Of a stretch of 5,910 nt of DNA, positions 1 through 5,910 are shown piece by piece. The notes under the pieces were generated by a model, which searched no databases, was not told the DNA's origin, and saw nothing but the letters and a program-made list of their open reading frames with translations. The position numbers and the translations under genes were made by a program. The DNA is from Candidatus Sediminicultor sextus. Lineage in GTDB: Bacteria > Atribacterota > Phoenicimicrobiia > Phoenicimicrobiales > Phoenicimicrobiaceae. The DNA lies in NCBI GenBank assembly GCA_014894735.1, contig JADBKX010000060.1:1-5910 (forward strand), given 5' to 3'. The stretch's first letter is position 1. Each line of letters begins with the position of its first letter.

Positions 1-2
1 AT

Positions 3-956
3 GAGACCATCGTCTCTTTGGGTTCTCTTTGCGGTATTTCTGATTTAAAATACATCGCTAAAGCCAATGAACTTTGTAATAAATATACAATGGATACCAT
101 CTCTACCGGTATGGTCATCGCCTTTGCCATGCAGTGCTACCAGGAAGGACTATTAACCAAAAAAGACACCGGAGAGATAGAGCTTACCTTTGGCAATAAG
201 GAAGCCCTGCTTATTCTAGTAGAAAAGATTGCCCGCCGGGAAGGACTGGGAGACCTCTTGTCTCAGGGTTCCTACCTGGCAGCTCAAAAAATAGGCAAAG
301 GTGCAGAAAAATTCATCCATCAGGTAAAAGGCCAAGAAATTCCCATGCATGACCCCCGTCTTAAGACCGGAGTAGGGTTACAATATGCTTTAGCTGACTA
401 CGGAGCTGACCATATGAAAGCCCCCCATGACTCTTTCTTCAAAGACCAAGATTCAGTAGGAATAAAAGAGATGAAGGGACTGGGTATCTTAGAACCCGTA
501 TCTACTACTGATATAAGGGAAAAGAAAGTAGCTCTATTTAAACTTTTGGATATCTACTGGACAGTCTTTGATATTTTAGGGGTCTGTGACTTTGGTTATG
601 TCCCTCGCAGTGTAGGTACAATGGAGGAATTATTAGAAATTATTAAATCTACTACAGGTTGGAAAACTACCTGGTTTGAATTGATGAAATTGGGAGAGCG
701 CTCCATCAATATGGCCCGCATCTTTAACTACCGAGAAGGATTTACTTCTCAGGATGATACCCTGCCCGAGGTTTTCTATCATAACTTCAAAGGTGGACCC
801 TTAGATGGTCAAGGGGCGATTAATAAAAAGGATTTTGAAAAAGCCATAAAACTACGCTATGAGCTTATGGGCTGGAATGCAGACACTGGAATTCCTACCC
901 CAGCCAAACTCATCGAATTAGGTTTAGATTGGCTCATCGATGAGGTCAAACGATGA
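3..956 (+). CDS. Aldehyde ferredoxin oxidoreductase, C-terminal half (5' partial)
   Basis: C-terminal half of a tungsten-type aldehyde ferredoxin oxidoreductase, a cytoplasmic enzyme family that oxidises aldehydes to carboxylic acids and passes electrons to ferredoxin. The frame is open to the left edge; bases 3-17 read E-T-I-V-S before the TTG at 18, so that TTG is an internal Leu and not a start. 317 complete codons remain, against about 600 residues for the family. Numbering from the codon at base 3, family hallmarks are DTISTG (31-36, base 93 on) in the first pterin-binding region, VKGQEIPMHDPR (108-119), GADHM (134-138) and DILGVC (190-195). The last is the second pterin motif, and its Cys (bases 585-587) matches the fourth [4Fe-4S] ligand. 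The CxxCxxxC with the other three ligands would lie upstream of the window. The stop overlaps the moaD-like start. The substrate subtype (AOR, FOR, GOR, WOR or other) cannot be told from this half. Family assignment is firm. Confidence 0.95.
   Translation, partial: ETIVSLGSLCGISDLKYIAKANELCNKYTMDTISTGMVIAFAMQCYQEGLLTKKDTGEIELTFGNKEALLILVEKIARREGLGDLLSQGSYLAAQKIGKGAEKFIHQVKGQEIPMHDPRLKTGVGLQYALADYGADHMKAPHDSFFKDQDSVGIKEMKGLGILEPVSTTDIREKKVALFKLLDIYWTVFDILGVCDFGYVPRSVGTMEELLEIIKSTTGWKTTWFELMKLGERSINMARIFNYREGFTSQDDTLPEVFYHNFKGGPLDGQGAINKKDFEKAIKLRYELMGWNADTGIPTPAKLIELGLDWLIDEVKR
942..946 (+). promoter_or_regulatory. Ribosome binding site for the moaD-like gene
   Basis: GAGGT lies inside the end of the oxidoreductase gene, 6 nt before the ATG at 953. 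This supports that start and suggests translational coupling through the ATGA overlap at 953-956. Confidence 0.7.
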
Positions 957-1180
957 AGATAAGTATCAAGCTGGAAGGGTACTTAAAGTACAAATACCCC
1001 TCTAATATCTTAGAACTAAACTATTCCAAGCCAGTAACTATTCGTCAAATATTAAAAGATATTAAGATTTCTTCTGCTGATGTCTTTTTCATTAAAGTAG
1101 GAGATTTAATGGTTAAAGAAGATTATCTTCTTATTAAATCTAATGAGGTTAAGCTATTTCCGGTTATCGGTGGTGGATAG
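953..1180 (+). CDS. moaD: MoaD/ThiS-family sulfur carrier protein
   Basis: Small beta-grasp, ubiquitin-like sulfur carrier of 75 residues, a normal length for MoaD/ThiS. In this family the C-terminal glycine is adenylated and converted to a thiocarboxylate. MoaD then gives its sulfur to molybdopterin synthase to build the dithiolene that binds Mo or W. The protein begins MKISIKLEG (first beta strand), has a helix around 28-37 (TIRQILKDIK) and ends in KLFPVIGGG, with the exposed Gly-Gly tail that defines the family. The ATG overlaps the upstream stop by 4 nt and has a good GAGGT site. Position directly after a tungsten/pterin oxidoreductase favours a cofactor role (MoaD) over thiamine synthesis (ThiS). 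No MoaE, MoaB or MoeB partner is in the window. An oxidoreductase-dedicated MoaD paralogue is also possible. The family is secure; the exact role is inferred from context. Confidence 0.88.
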   Translation: MKISIKLEGYLKYKYPSNILELNYSKPVTIRQILKDIKISSADVFFIKVGDLMVKEDYLLIKSNEVKLFPVIGGG

Positions 1181-1186
1181 GAGAAA

Positions 1187-2833
1187 TTAGAAATTTAATA
1201 ATTGACGGAGTTCTTTTGCCGAGAAGAAACAGTAAGGAAATTCTCTGAAGGTATAAACTTTAGCTTGTTTCATCTTTTCTTCTTCTTTTTCTATTTTTTT
1301 ATTTAGCTCATATTTTATCGGCCCCATTTTTTCTCCCATAAAATTATTTATAGCTTTGATCTCCTCAGAAATCTTACCTTTTTCAATAGGCGAAAGAGTC
1401 TCTTTGATTTTTTGAATTAATTTAGTTTTTTTCTCAGCCAGCTCCCCAATTTGATTTTTCTCTTTTTTAGTTAAAACTAATTCATCAATATATCTCTGCG
1501 GGTTAAATTCCAGATCTCTTATCTTCTTCTTTAGGGCAGATACTTTAGAATCAGATGCGTTAGGTGAAGATTTAAAATCAAGATGTAAAGTGCAGGAGGC
1601 AACCAGAAAGTGAGGAGGTTCTACCTTTAAAAATTCTCTGATAATTTCATCGGTAACCAGGTCGTATTTTGCTCCTCCCAATCCGTGAATAAAAAGGTCA
1701 GAAATAAATAGCCGATTGTATAAAGTTAAGAGAAGGGCTTTAGGTCTTATTTTTAATCCTCGATCTTTGAGGAGGGTTTTTAAGGAAAACAGAGATTTAA
1801 AACTGTCGTTTTCTATATGAAATATTTTGCCATAAGCATCATTATAGAGATAGTTTTTTTCTTCCTCGTTTAAAATAAAAATTTTTCTCCTCTGGTCTCC
1901 CTTTCCCCAAATCCAGAAGGGGACTTCCATAAAATTCTTCTTAATCATTAAATTGGGTGAAGGGTGTGCCCGATTTCTGATTTTAAATAATTTTCTGTAT
2001 TCATCTAATTTTTTATTATAAATTTCAGAAAAGGATTCAATGTTTTTTATAATTTCTAAAAAGAAGGAGAGAAATTCATCACTATCACAGATTTGAGAAA
2101 AGGGAATTTCCAGATAAACAGGCTCAATCTCTTGCTCGTAAAATCGGCGAGCTAAACTGAGGAATTCTCCCAAATTGCTTTCTTTATAATTTTGGCTGCA
2201 AAAACGGGAAGAATTTTTCAGACACCGGGCAAAATTTTTAAAATTATTTAAGATATCTTTGTTTTCTGATTCCAGGGGTTTGAGCCTATCGATGACCTCC
2301 CGGGTAAATTTGGTAATCAATTCCAAAGAAGGGCAGGAATATTCTTCAAAGGGAAGGTTTGGGGTAAGAGTTGAAGATAAAAAACTAATTTCTTCCACTA
2401 TTAAATTACCGTTTGAAGAGAGAGCGGGCAAAGAAAGATTAAGGTCTTTACAGATATCATTATCCAGGATAATATTTAATCCCAAAGACCTATCCACAAG
2501 AGGAGACTTTAAGAGTTCGTTTAAAAAGATGTTTTTAATCCATATACCGGGATGAAAAAATACCGGTTGATGCCCGGTTTGAATAATATATTGGTAGGCA
2601 GGGTTGATTTTTTCTTCAATATCAGGATCAAATTTTTTACTAAATTTTAAAGCCCTCCGAATAACTTCTTTTCGACAATTTTCCCTCACTTTTCTAAAAG
2701 GCTGATTAAGAATGGCAAAGGAATATTTGCTAAAAATTTTCTTATTCTCTTCTAAGAGAGAACCCATCTTGTCCGCCGAGGGAGAGAAGAAAATCTGCTT
2801 ATTTTGAGGAGCTTTAAAGAACCGTCTTTCCAT
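1187..2833 (-). CDS. BshC-like protein (putative cysteine-adding enzyme of a bacillithiol-type pathway)
   Basis: A 548-residue cytoplasmic protein with no signal peptide or membrane segment, close in length to BshC of Bacillus (about 540). BshC adds cysteine to glucosaminyl-malate as the last step of bacillithiol synthesis. Visible similarities: an N-terminal block IQTGHQPVFFHPGIWIKN (84-101) placed like the TGQQ...GP motif of BshC; a strongly conserved-looking block from RPKALLLTL (363-371) through FIHGLGGAKYD (381-391), comparable to the BshC RP...GGPGE region; and a Lys/Glu-rich helical stretch (about 428-525) that would match its C-terminal coiled coil. Differences: His replaces the second Gln-position residue in TGQQ, GGAKYD replaces GGPGE, and the tail FREFPYCFF (529-537) is not one I know from canonical BshC. 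The ATG follows the bshB stop with no gap (TAAATG); a weak GAGG lies 11 nt upstream. The gene-neighbour pairing with a BshB1-type deacetylase is the main support. It could be a distinct family using another amino acid or amine acceptor. Confidence 0.55.
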   Translation of the reverse strand: MERRFFKAPQNKQIFFSPSADKMGSLLEENKKIFSKYSFAILNQPFRKVRENCRKEVIRRALKFSKKFDPDIEEKINPAYQYIIQTGHQPVFFHPGIWIKNIFLNELLKSPLVDRSLGLNIILDNDICKDLNLSLPALSSNGNLIVEEISFLSSTLTPNLPFEEYSCPSLELITKFTREVIDRLKPLESENKDILNNFKNFARCLKNSSRFCSQNYKESNLGEFLSLARRFYEQEIEPVYLEIPFSQICDSDEFLSFFLEIIKNIESFSEIYNKKLDEYRKLFKIRNRAHPSPNLMIKKNFMEVPFWIWGKGDQRRKIFILNEEEKNYLYNDAYGKIFHIENDSFKSLFSLKTLLKDRGLKIRPKALLLTLYNRLFISDLFIHGLGGAKYDLVTDEIIREFLKVEPPHFLVASCTLHLDFKSSPNASDSKVSALKKKIRDLEFNPQRYIDELVLTKKEKNQIGELAEKKTKLIQKIKETLSPIEKGKISEEIKAINNFMGEKMGPIKYELNKKIEKEEEKMKQAKVYTFREFPYCFFSAKELRQLLNF

Positions 2834-3517
2834 TTACAAAAGTGCCTCTATATCCTTAATGCCGATTTCTTCCTTAGAGATAAAAGGTTCGGCAAACTCT
2901 GTGCCAATAAGATTTCCCCAGTAACGGTTAGAATTTAAGACCCATTCAAATAGCTGATGCCCTTCAGGAGAAGGCCCAAATTGGGATTCATAGGACCTGA
3001 GAGATTCTATCTTCATCTCCACTTCTTTGCTTATATCCATAATAAAGGAAGGTTTGAAATTTAGCTTTAAATGAGAAGCAATATAATAATATATTTTCTT
3101 TACATAAAAGGGCTTGCCCTGCATCTCTGTTTTGGTGAGTTTTCCGTAGAAACGAGCAGCATCACAGATCTTTGAGGCAGCAATATGGTCCGGATGGGCA
3201 TCTATCCAGTAAGGGGCAAAAAGGATATCTGGTTGAATTTTTCTGATGACTTCAGCTAATTCCTGACGGACCTCTATTTCATCTTGAAGATATCGATTGG
3301 GAAAATCAAGAGTGATCCTCTCCTCAATCCCTAATATCCTGCTTGATTTTACACTCTCTTTTTTTCTGGTCTCCGGATCCCCATGAGGAGTAGGCTCTCC
3401 ATCAGTTAAATCCACGATAGTAACGCGATGACTTGCTTCGGTGAATTTTAATATGGAACCGCCCATTCCCAATTCCACATCATCGGGATGTGGACCGAGA
3501 GCTAATATATTAAGCAT
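2834..3517 (-). CDS. bshB1: PIG-L/LmbE-family zinc deacetylase, BshB1-type
   Basis: A 227-residue zinc-dependent N-deacetylase. The family removes acetyl from GlcNAc-type conjugates such as GlcNAc-malate (BshB), GlcNAc-inositol (MshB) or GlcNAc-PI (PIG-L). The metal and catalytic motif HPDD is at 10-13 and the second motif HPDH at 108-111. His10, Asp13 and His111 fit the zinc ligands, and Asp12 the general base, with the spacing of the Bacillus cereus BcZBP enzyme. Further BshB1-like traits are the opening NILALGPHPDDVELGMGG, the VDLTDGE segment (35-41), and SFIMDIS...SLRSYESQFG (157-181) followed by GTEFAEPF (205-212). The start is well supported by GAGGTG 5 nt upstream. The first 16 nt overlap the end of the glycosyltransferase gene, and the stop abuts the BshC-like ATG. 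The family is certain; the bacillithiol-type substrate is likely from the BshB1-like sequence and the neighbour, but is not proven because the upstream glycosyltransferase is not BshA-like. Confidence 0.85.
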   Translation of the reverse strand: MLNILALGPHPDDVELGMGGSILKFTEASHRVTIVDLTDGEPTPHGDPETRKKESVKSSRILGIEERITLDFPNRYLQDEIEVRQELAEVIRKIQPDILFAPYWIDAHPDHIAASKICDAARFYGKLTKTEMQGKPFYVKKIYYYIASHLKLNFKPSFIMDISKEVEMKIESLRSYESQFGPSPEGHQLFEWVLNSNRYWGNLIGTEFAEPFISKEEIGIKDIEALL

Positions 3518-4269
3518 TTTTTCACCTCACTATCTATAATTTTTTGGTAATAGTCTAACCTCTTTTTCGGGTCGTCCAGATAATTACCAAAAGTACGGTC
3601 TTTATCTTTATAAATCATACTAACCGGCAGCTCTTTTACAGTCAGATTGTTTTTATAAGCCTGAATCCAGAGTTGAAGGGGAAGACCATATCCCTTTTCG
3701 GTTAATTCTAATTTTTTTAAGCCTTCCATTCGATATGCTTTAAACCCACAGAAAGAATCGGTTAGTCCGTAGCCGGTTATCTTATTGATTAGTCCGGTGA
3801 TTTTACGATTAATGGCATATCGGTCTTCGGGCGGAGCATCAATCTGTTTTTGGAAAGACAGATAACGAGAACCAGAAACTATATCAAATTTTTCTTTTTT
3901 AATCTCTTTAAAGAATTGAGGGATTAATTCTGGCTCATGTTGTTCATCACAATCTAAAGTCAGAAGATATCGGTAATGATTATGCCGGGCAAAATTAGTT
4001 CCGTCAATCAAAGATTTGCCGTATCCTTCGTTTTCTGGGTGATTTATAATGCTAACTTTCCCTTTAAGCTTAGCACAAGAAGCAATCTCTTCCACAATAT
4101 CTTTACTCTCATCAGTAGAACCATCATTAATTACCAATAAATCTTCCGGTGAGTATTTTCTCACCTCTCTTAAAACATTAAAAATGTGTTTCTGTTCATT
4201 GTAGATGGGGATAAGAATAAGGCTTTCTGTTTTGGGTTGATTATTTATCAAATGGTTCATATAAAACAT
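3502..4269 (-). CDS. Family 2 glycosyltransferase, dolichyl-phosphate-mannose-synthase-like
   Basis: A 255-residue GT-A fold glycosyltransferase of the DPM1-like branch of GT2. It has no membrane segments, so it should be cytosolic or peripheral. Motifs: IPIYNE (20-25) and NDGSTD (48-53) for nucleotide-sugar binding, the DxD-type metal site LDCDEQH (105-111, Asp106 and Asp108), GSR (133-135), and LTDSFCGFKAYR (169-180), the DPM-type D-x-x-x-G-F/K region. The C-terminal DRTFGNYLDDPKKRLDYY (224-241) is distinctive and may mark a subfamily. DPM-like enzymes usually pass a sugar from NDP-sugar to polyprenyl phosphate, but cytosolic members can use other acceptors. It lies 14 nt after the transporter gene and overlaps the deacetylase gene by 16 nt, in the slot where BshA would be expected in a bacillithiol cassette; BshA itself is GT4 and unrelated in fold. 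The start is uncertain: ATG at 4269, or an in-frame ATG at 4260 (252 residues) with more usual spacing from the AGGAA at 4275-4271. Confidence 0.88.
   Translation of the reverse strand: MFYMNHLINNQPKTESLILIPIYNEQKHIFNVLREVRKYSPEDLLVINDGSTDESKDIVEEIASCAKLKGKVSIINHPENEGYGKSLIDGTNFARHNHYRYLLTLDCDEQHEPELIPQFFKEIKKEKFDIVSGSRYLSFQKQIDAPPEDRYAINRKITGLINKITGYGLTDSFCGFKAYRMEGLKKLELTEKGYGLPLQLWIQAYKNNLTVKELPVSMIYKDKDRTFGNYLDDPKKRLDYYQKIIDSEVKKCLIY
3523..3528 (-). promoter_or_regulatory. Ribosome binding site for the BshB1-type deacetylase
   Basis: On the minus strand GAGGTG lies 5 nt before the ATG at 3517, inside the end of the glycosyltransferase gene. It is the strongest Shine-Dalgarno sequence in the cluster and fixes the start despite the 16-nt overlap. 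Confidence 0.75.
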
Positions 4270-4270
4270 T

Positions 4271-4275
4271 TTCCT
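4271..4275 (-). promoter_or_regulatory. Ribosome binding site deciding the glycosyltransferase start
   Basis: Minus-strand AGGAA sits only 1 nt before the ATG at 4269 but 10 nt before the in-frame ATG at 4260. The very short first spacing makes the second ATG at least as likely; the three residues between them (FYM) carry no motif. Confidence 0.45.
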
Positions 4276-4283
4276 AATATAAT

Positions 4284-5894
4284 TTATAATTTTCCCACTA
4301 CTGCCCGGGCGATTGAGAAAGAGTGATCATTTATTCTTTTAAGGACATTGATTAGATCCAAATGAACGCCGCTGGTCTTTTGGGAAAGTTCTATCCCTAC
4401 ATTTAAGCGGTTGATATGAGTCTTGCGTAAAGTTATTTCCAAGGAATCGATATATTCTTTCTGGTCGATTACTTTTTGAGCCATCCTTTGGTCCTGGAGA
4501 GCAAAAGCCCCAATAGCATTTCGAAGATTGTTGTAAACCTTTTGATGCATATTTTTAATCTCTTCTACTCCTTTTTCAGAAAATACCAGACTGTGGTCTA
4601 TCTTTTTTTCTACCAAAGGAATCAAATTTTTATCTATCAAATCTCCGATATGTTCCAGGTCATCGACAATGTACAATAATCTAAATACTTCTTTAGAATG
4701 TTCCTCAGAGAGGGTTTCAAAACTTATCTTGGTTAAATATTTGGTTATCTCTCGGGAGAGATTATCCACAATCATATCTTGTGCGCTTACCTTATCCAGT
4801 AGTCCTTCATCATTATCAGTAAATACCTGCATAATATCTATTACCATCTCTTCTACAGCATTAGAAATTCGCAACACCTCTTTGCTGGCCAGATAGAAGG
4901 CAACTTCCGGGGTATTAAGAGCACCCGAATCTAAGAATTTTGGTTTTTGTAAGGATTCCACTTCTTCTGTTTTAGGGATGATCTTTTCTAAAAATTCGGC
5001 AAACCTTTCAGTAAAAGGAAGAAAAATCAAGGCATTACCCACAATGATTAAGGCATGAGCATTAGCAATTTGTCGAGACAAATTTACCGAAGACTTCTGT
5101 ACCAGAAAAATTATAGAAGGAGTGAGTAAGAAAAATACAATAACTCCTACCAGTTTAAATAATAAGTTTGCTAAAGTCACCCTTTTTGCACTCCTGGAAG
5201 CTCCGATACCGGCAAAAAGGACGGTGGAACAGGAGCCTAAATGCGAGCCCAAGATTATAGGTACCGCCAGGTTTAATGAAATTAAACCTTGCATAGCCAG
5301 CGAAATAGTTAAACCCATAGTAGCGGTACTGCTCTGGATTAGACCGGTAAATAAGGCAGAGGCGAGTAAGGCTAATAAAGGAATATGTTCTAAATTAATT
5401 AGCGTTTCCTTAAAAAGGGCGTGGTCTTTGAGAGGGAAAACTGACTCAGACATCACCTTCATTCCCAAAAAGATAAAACCCACACCCAGTAAGATATTGC
5501 CTATAAATCTCTGTTTTCTCTTTTTTCCCAAAAGTTTTAGACCAAAGCCAAGAACAATTATCAAAAGGGCATAGTCGGACACTTTAAAGGCGATGATCTG
5601 GGTGGTAAGAGTTGTCCCCATACTGGTTCCCAGCAAGATACTGAGAATCTGACTTAAACTCATAATCCCGGTATTTACCAGACTTACCAATAAAGCAGAA
5701 GCGGCGGTACTACTCTGAATAGTAAAAGTAAGGACGATACCGGTTAATAAAGCGATTAATTTATTCTTGGACAAGGTGCTTAGGAACTGTTTTAATTTAT
5801 TTCCGAAGGTACTCTTTAAGCCTTCACTGGTAATTTGCATCCCATATAAGAAGAGAGCCAGACCACCAATTAGACCCGTCAGAACAAAAAACAT
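4284..5894 (-). CDS. Na+/phosphate cotransporter family protein with C-terminal PhoU-like domain
   Basis: A 536-residue inner-membrane protein of the Na/Pi cotransporter II-related family (like E. coli YjbB, of similar length), thought to move phosphate using or against the sodium gradient. The hydrophobic N-terminal part (about 1-295) holds the two inverted Na/Pi repeats. FTIQSST (57-63) with LLGTSMGTT (87-95) is repeated about 127 residues later as GLIQSST (184-190) with ILGSHLGS (214-221); the QSS motifs are the substrate-binding signature. Residues about 335-536 form a helical PhoU-like domain, with IVDDLEHIGDLIDKN (409-423) and LINVLKRINDHS (514-525) as the two acidic helix motifs. The start has AGGGAG 6 nt upstream, and the protein begins directly with the first membrane helix. 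It leads the minus-strand gene run, with 14 nt to the glycosyltransferase. Whether it imports or exports phosphate cannot be told here. Co-transcription with the sugar cassette is likely, but a functional link is not evident. Confidence 0.93.
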   Translation of the reverse strand: MFFVLTGLIGGLALFLYGMQITSEGLKSTFGNKLKQFLSTLSKNKLIALLTGIVLTFTIQSSTAASALLVSLVNTGIMSLSQILSILLGTSMGTTLTTQIIAFKVSDYALLIIVLGFGLKLLGKKRKQRFIGNILLGVGFIFLGMKVMSESVFPLKDHALFKETLINLEHIPLLALLASALFTGLIQSSTATMGLTISLAMQGLISLNLAVPIILGSHLGSCSTVLFAGIGASRSAKRVTLANLLFKLVGVIVFFLLTPSIIFLVQKSSVNLSRQIANAHALIIVGNALIFLPFTERFAEFLEKIIPKTEEVESLQKPKFLDSGALNTPEVAFYLASKEVLRISNAVEEMVIDIMQVFTDNDEGLLDKVSAQDMIVDNLSREITKYLTKISFETLSEEHSKEVFRLLYIVDDLEHIGDLIDKNLIPLVEKKIDHSLVFSEKGVEEIKNMHQKVYNNLRNAIGAFALQDQRMAQKVIDQKEYIDSLEITLRKTHINRLNVGIELSQKTSGVHLDLINVLKRINDHSFSIARAVVGKL

Positions 5895-5900
5895 ACTATT

Positions 5901-5906
5901 CTCCCT
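5901..5906 (-). promoter_or_regulatory. Ribosome binding site of the Na/Pi cotransporter-like gene
   Basis: Minus-strand AGGGAG ends 6 nt before the ATG at 5894 and supports that start. The window ends 4 nt further on, so any promoter lies outside. Confidence 0.65.
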
Positions 5907-5910
5907 TTTT

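Larger units (their letters stand above)
1187..5894 (-). other. Putative four-gene operon
   Basis: Transporter, glycosyltransferase, deacetylase and BshC-like gene share one strand with gaps of 14 nt, a 16-nt overlap and 0 nt. No hairpin followed by a T-run and no convincing promoter is visible at the junctions. The last three are packed tightly enough to suggest translational coupling and a shared pathway. The transporter is slightly looser and may be a passenger. Confidence 0.7.

Noticed and set aside
18..20. TTG as the start of the oxidoreductase gene
   Set aside because: The frame stays open to the left edge and encodes E-T-I-V-S, which matches the family upstream of this point; the gene is simply cut by the window.
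1184..1200. Small AT inverted repeat as a bidirectional terminator
   Set aside because: The stem is about 5 bp of A/T pairs only, with no GC pairing and no clear flanking T-run, so it is too weak to call.
2259..2555. 98-codon plus-strand open frame opposite the BshC-like gene
   Set aside because: Antisense shadow with no family resemblance and low-complexity content; the minus-strand protein is continuous through it.
3502..4269. Assigning the glycosyltransferase as BshA
   Set aside because: BshA is a GT4 enzyme of about 380 residues with a GT-B fold; this 255-residue protein has GT2 motifs (NDGSTD, DxD).
4270..4295. TATAAA/TATATT-like -10 element upstream of the glycosyltransferase on the minus strand
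   Set aside because: AT-rich match without a recognisable -35 at proper spacing; such matches are expected by chance in this AT-rich DNA.
4302..4309. GCCCGGGC palindrome
   Set aside because: An 8-bp palindrome inside the transporter coding region that encodes ordinary residues; no repeat copies or regulatory context.
4476..4896. Two short plus-strand open frames opposite the PhoU-like domain
   Set aside because: Antisense shadows of a well-supported coding region, with no motifs.
5122..5574. 150-codon plus-strand open frame opposite the transporter gene
   Set aside because: It lies wholly antisense to the membrane-domain coding sequence, has no recognisable motif, and the opposite strand encodes clear Na/Pi repeats.

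Overview
The window reads as a stretch of chromosome from an AT-rich (by eye below 40% G+C), probably anaerobic bacterium. A tungsten-type aldehyde ferredoxin oxidoreductase implies anaerobic or fermentative metabolism. A BshB1-type deacetylase next to a BshC-like protein points to Bacteria rather than Archaea. I cannot name the phylum from the sequence. Uncultivated or candidate-phylum bacteria are my best guess, at low confidence.

Layout: two convergent gene blocks fill the window with almost no non-coding DNA. On the plus strand are the C-terminal half of an aldehyde ferredoxin oxidoreductase (cut by the left edge, ends 956) and a small MoaD/ThiS-type sulfur carrier (953-1180). They are joined by an ATGA stop/start overlap. 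On the minus strand, reading from right to left, come a Na+/phosphate-cotransporter-like protein with a PhoU-like tail (5894-4284), a family 2 glycosyltransferase (4269-3502), a PIG-L/BshB1-type zinc deacetylase (3517-2834) and a diverged BshC-like protein (2833-1187). The gaps are 14 nt, a 16-nt overlap and 0 nt, so the four genes probably form one transcription unit. The two blocks meet tail to tail with only 6 nt between their stop codons.

How the genes fit together: the sulfur carrier should supply dithiolene sulfur for the pterin cofactor that the oxidoreductase needs. The last three minus-strand genes look like a three-step cassette of glycosyl transfer, deacetylation to a free amine, and amino-acid addition. 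That is the logic of bacillithiol synthesis (BshA, BshB, BshC), but the first enzyme is a GT2 dolichyl-phosphate-mannose-synthase-like protein instead of a GT4 BshA, and the last enzyme is far from canonical BshC. This is the most interesting part of the window: a possible alternative sugar-thiol or amino-sugar conjugate pathway. I found no tRNA, rRNA, CRISPR array, insertion sequence or convincing terminator. No intergenic stretch exceeds about 15 nt.
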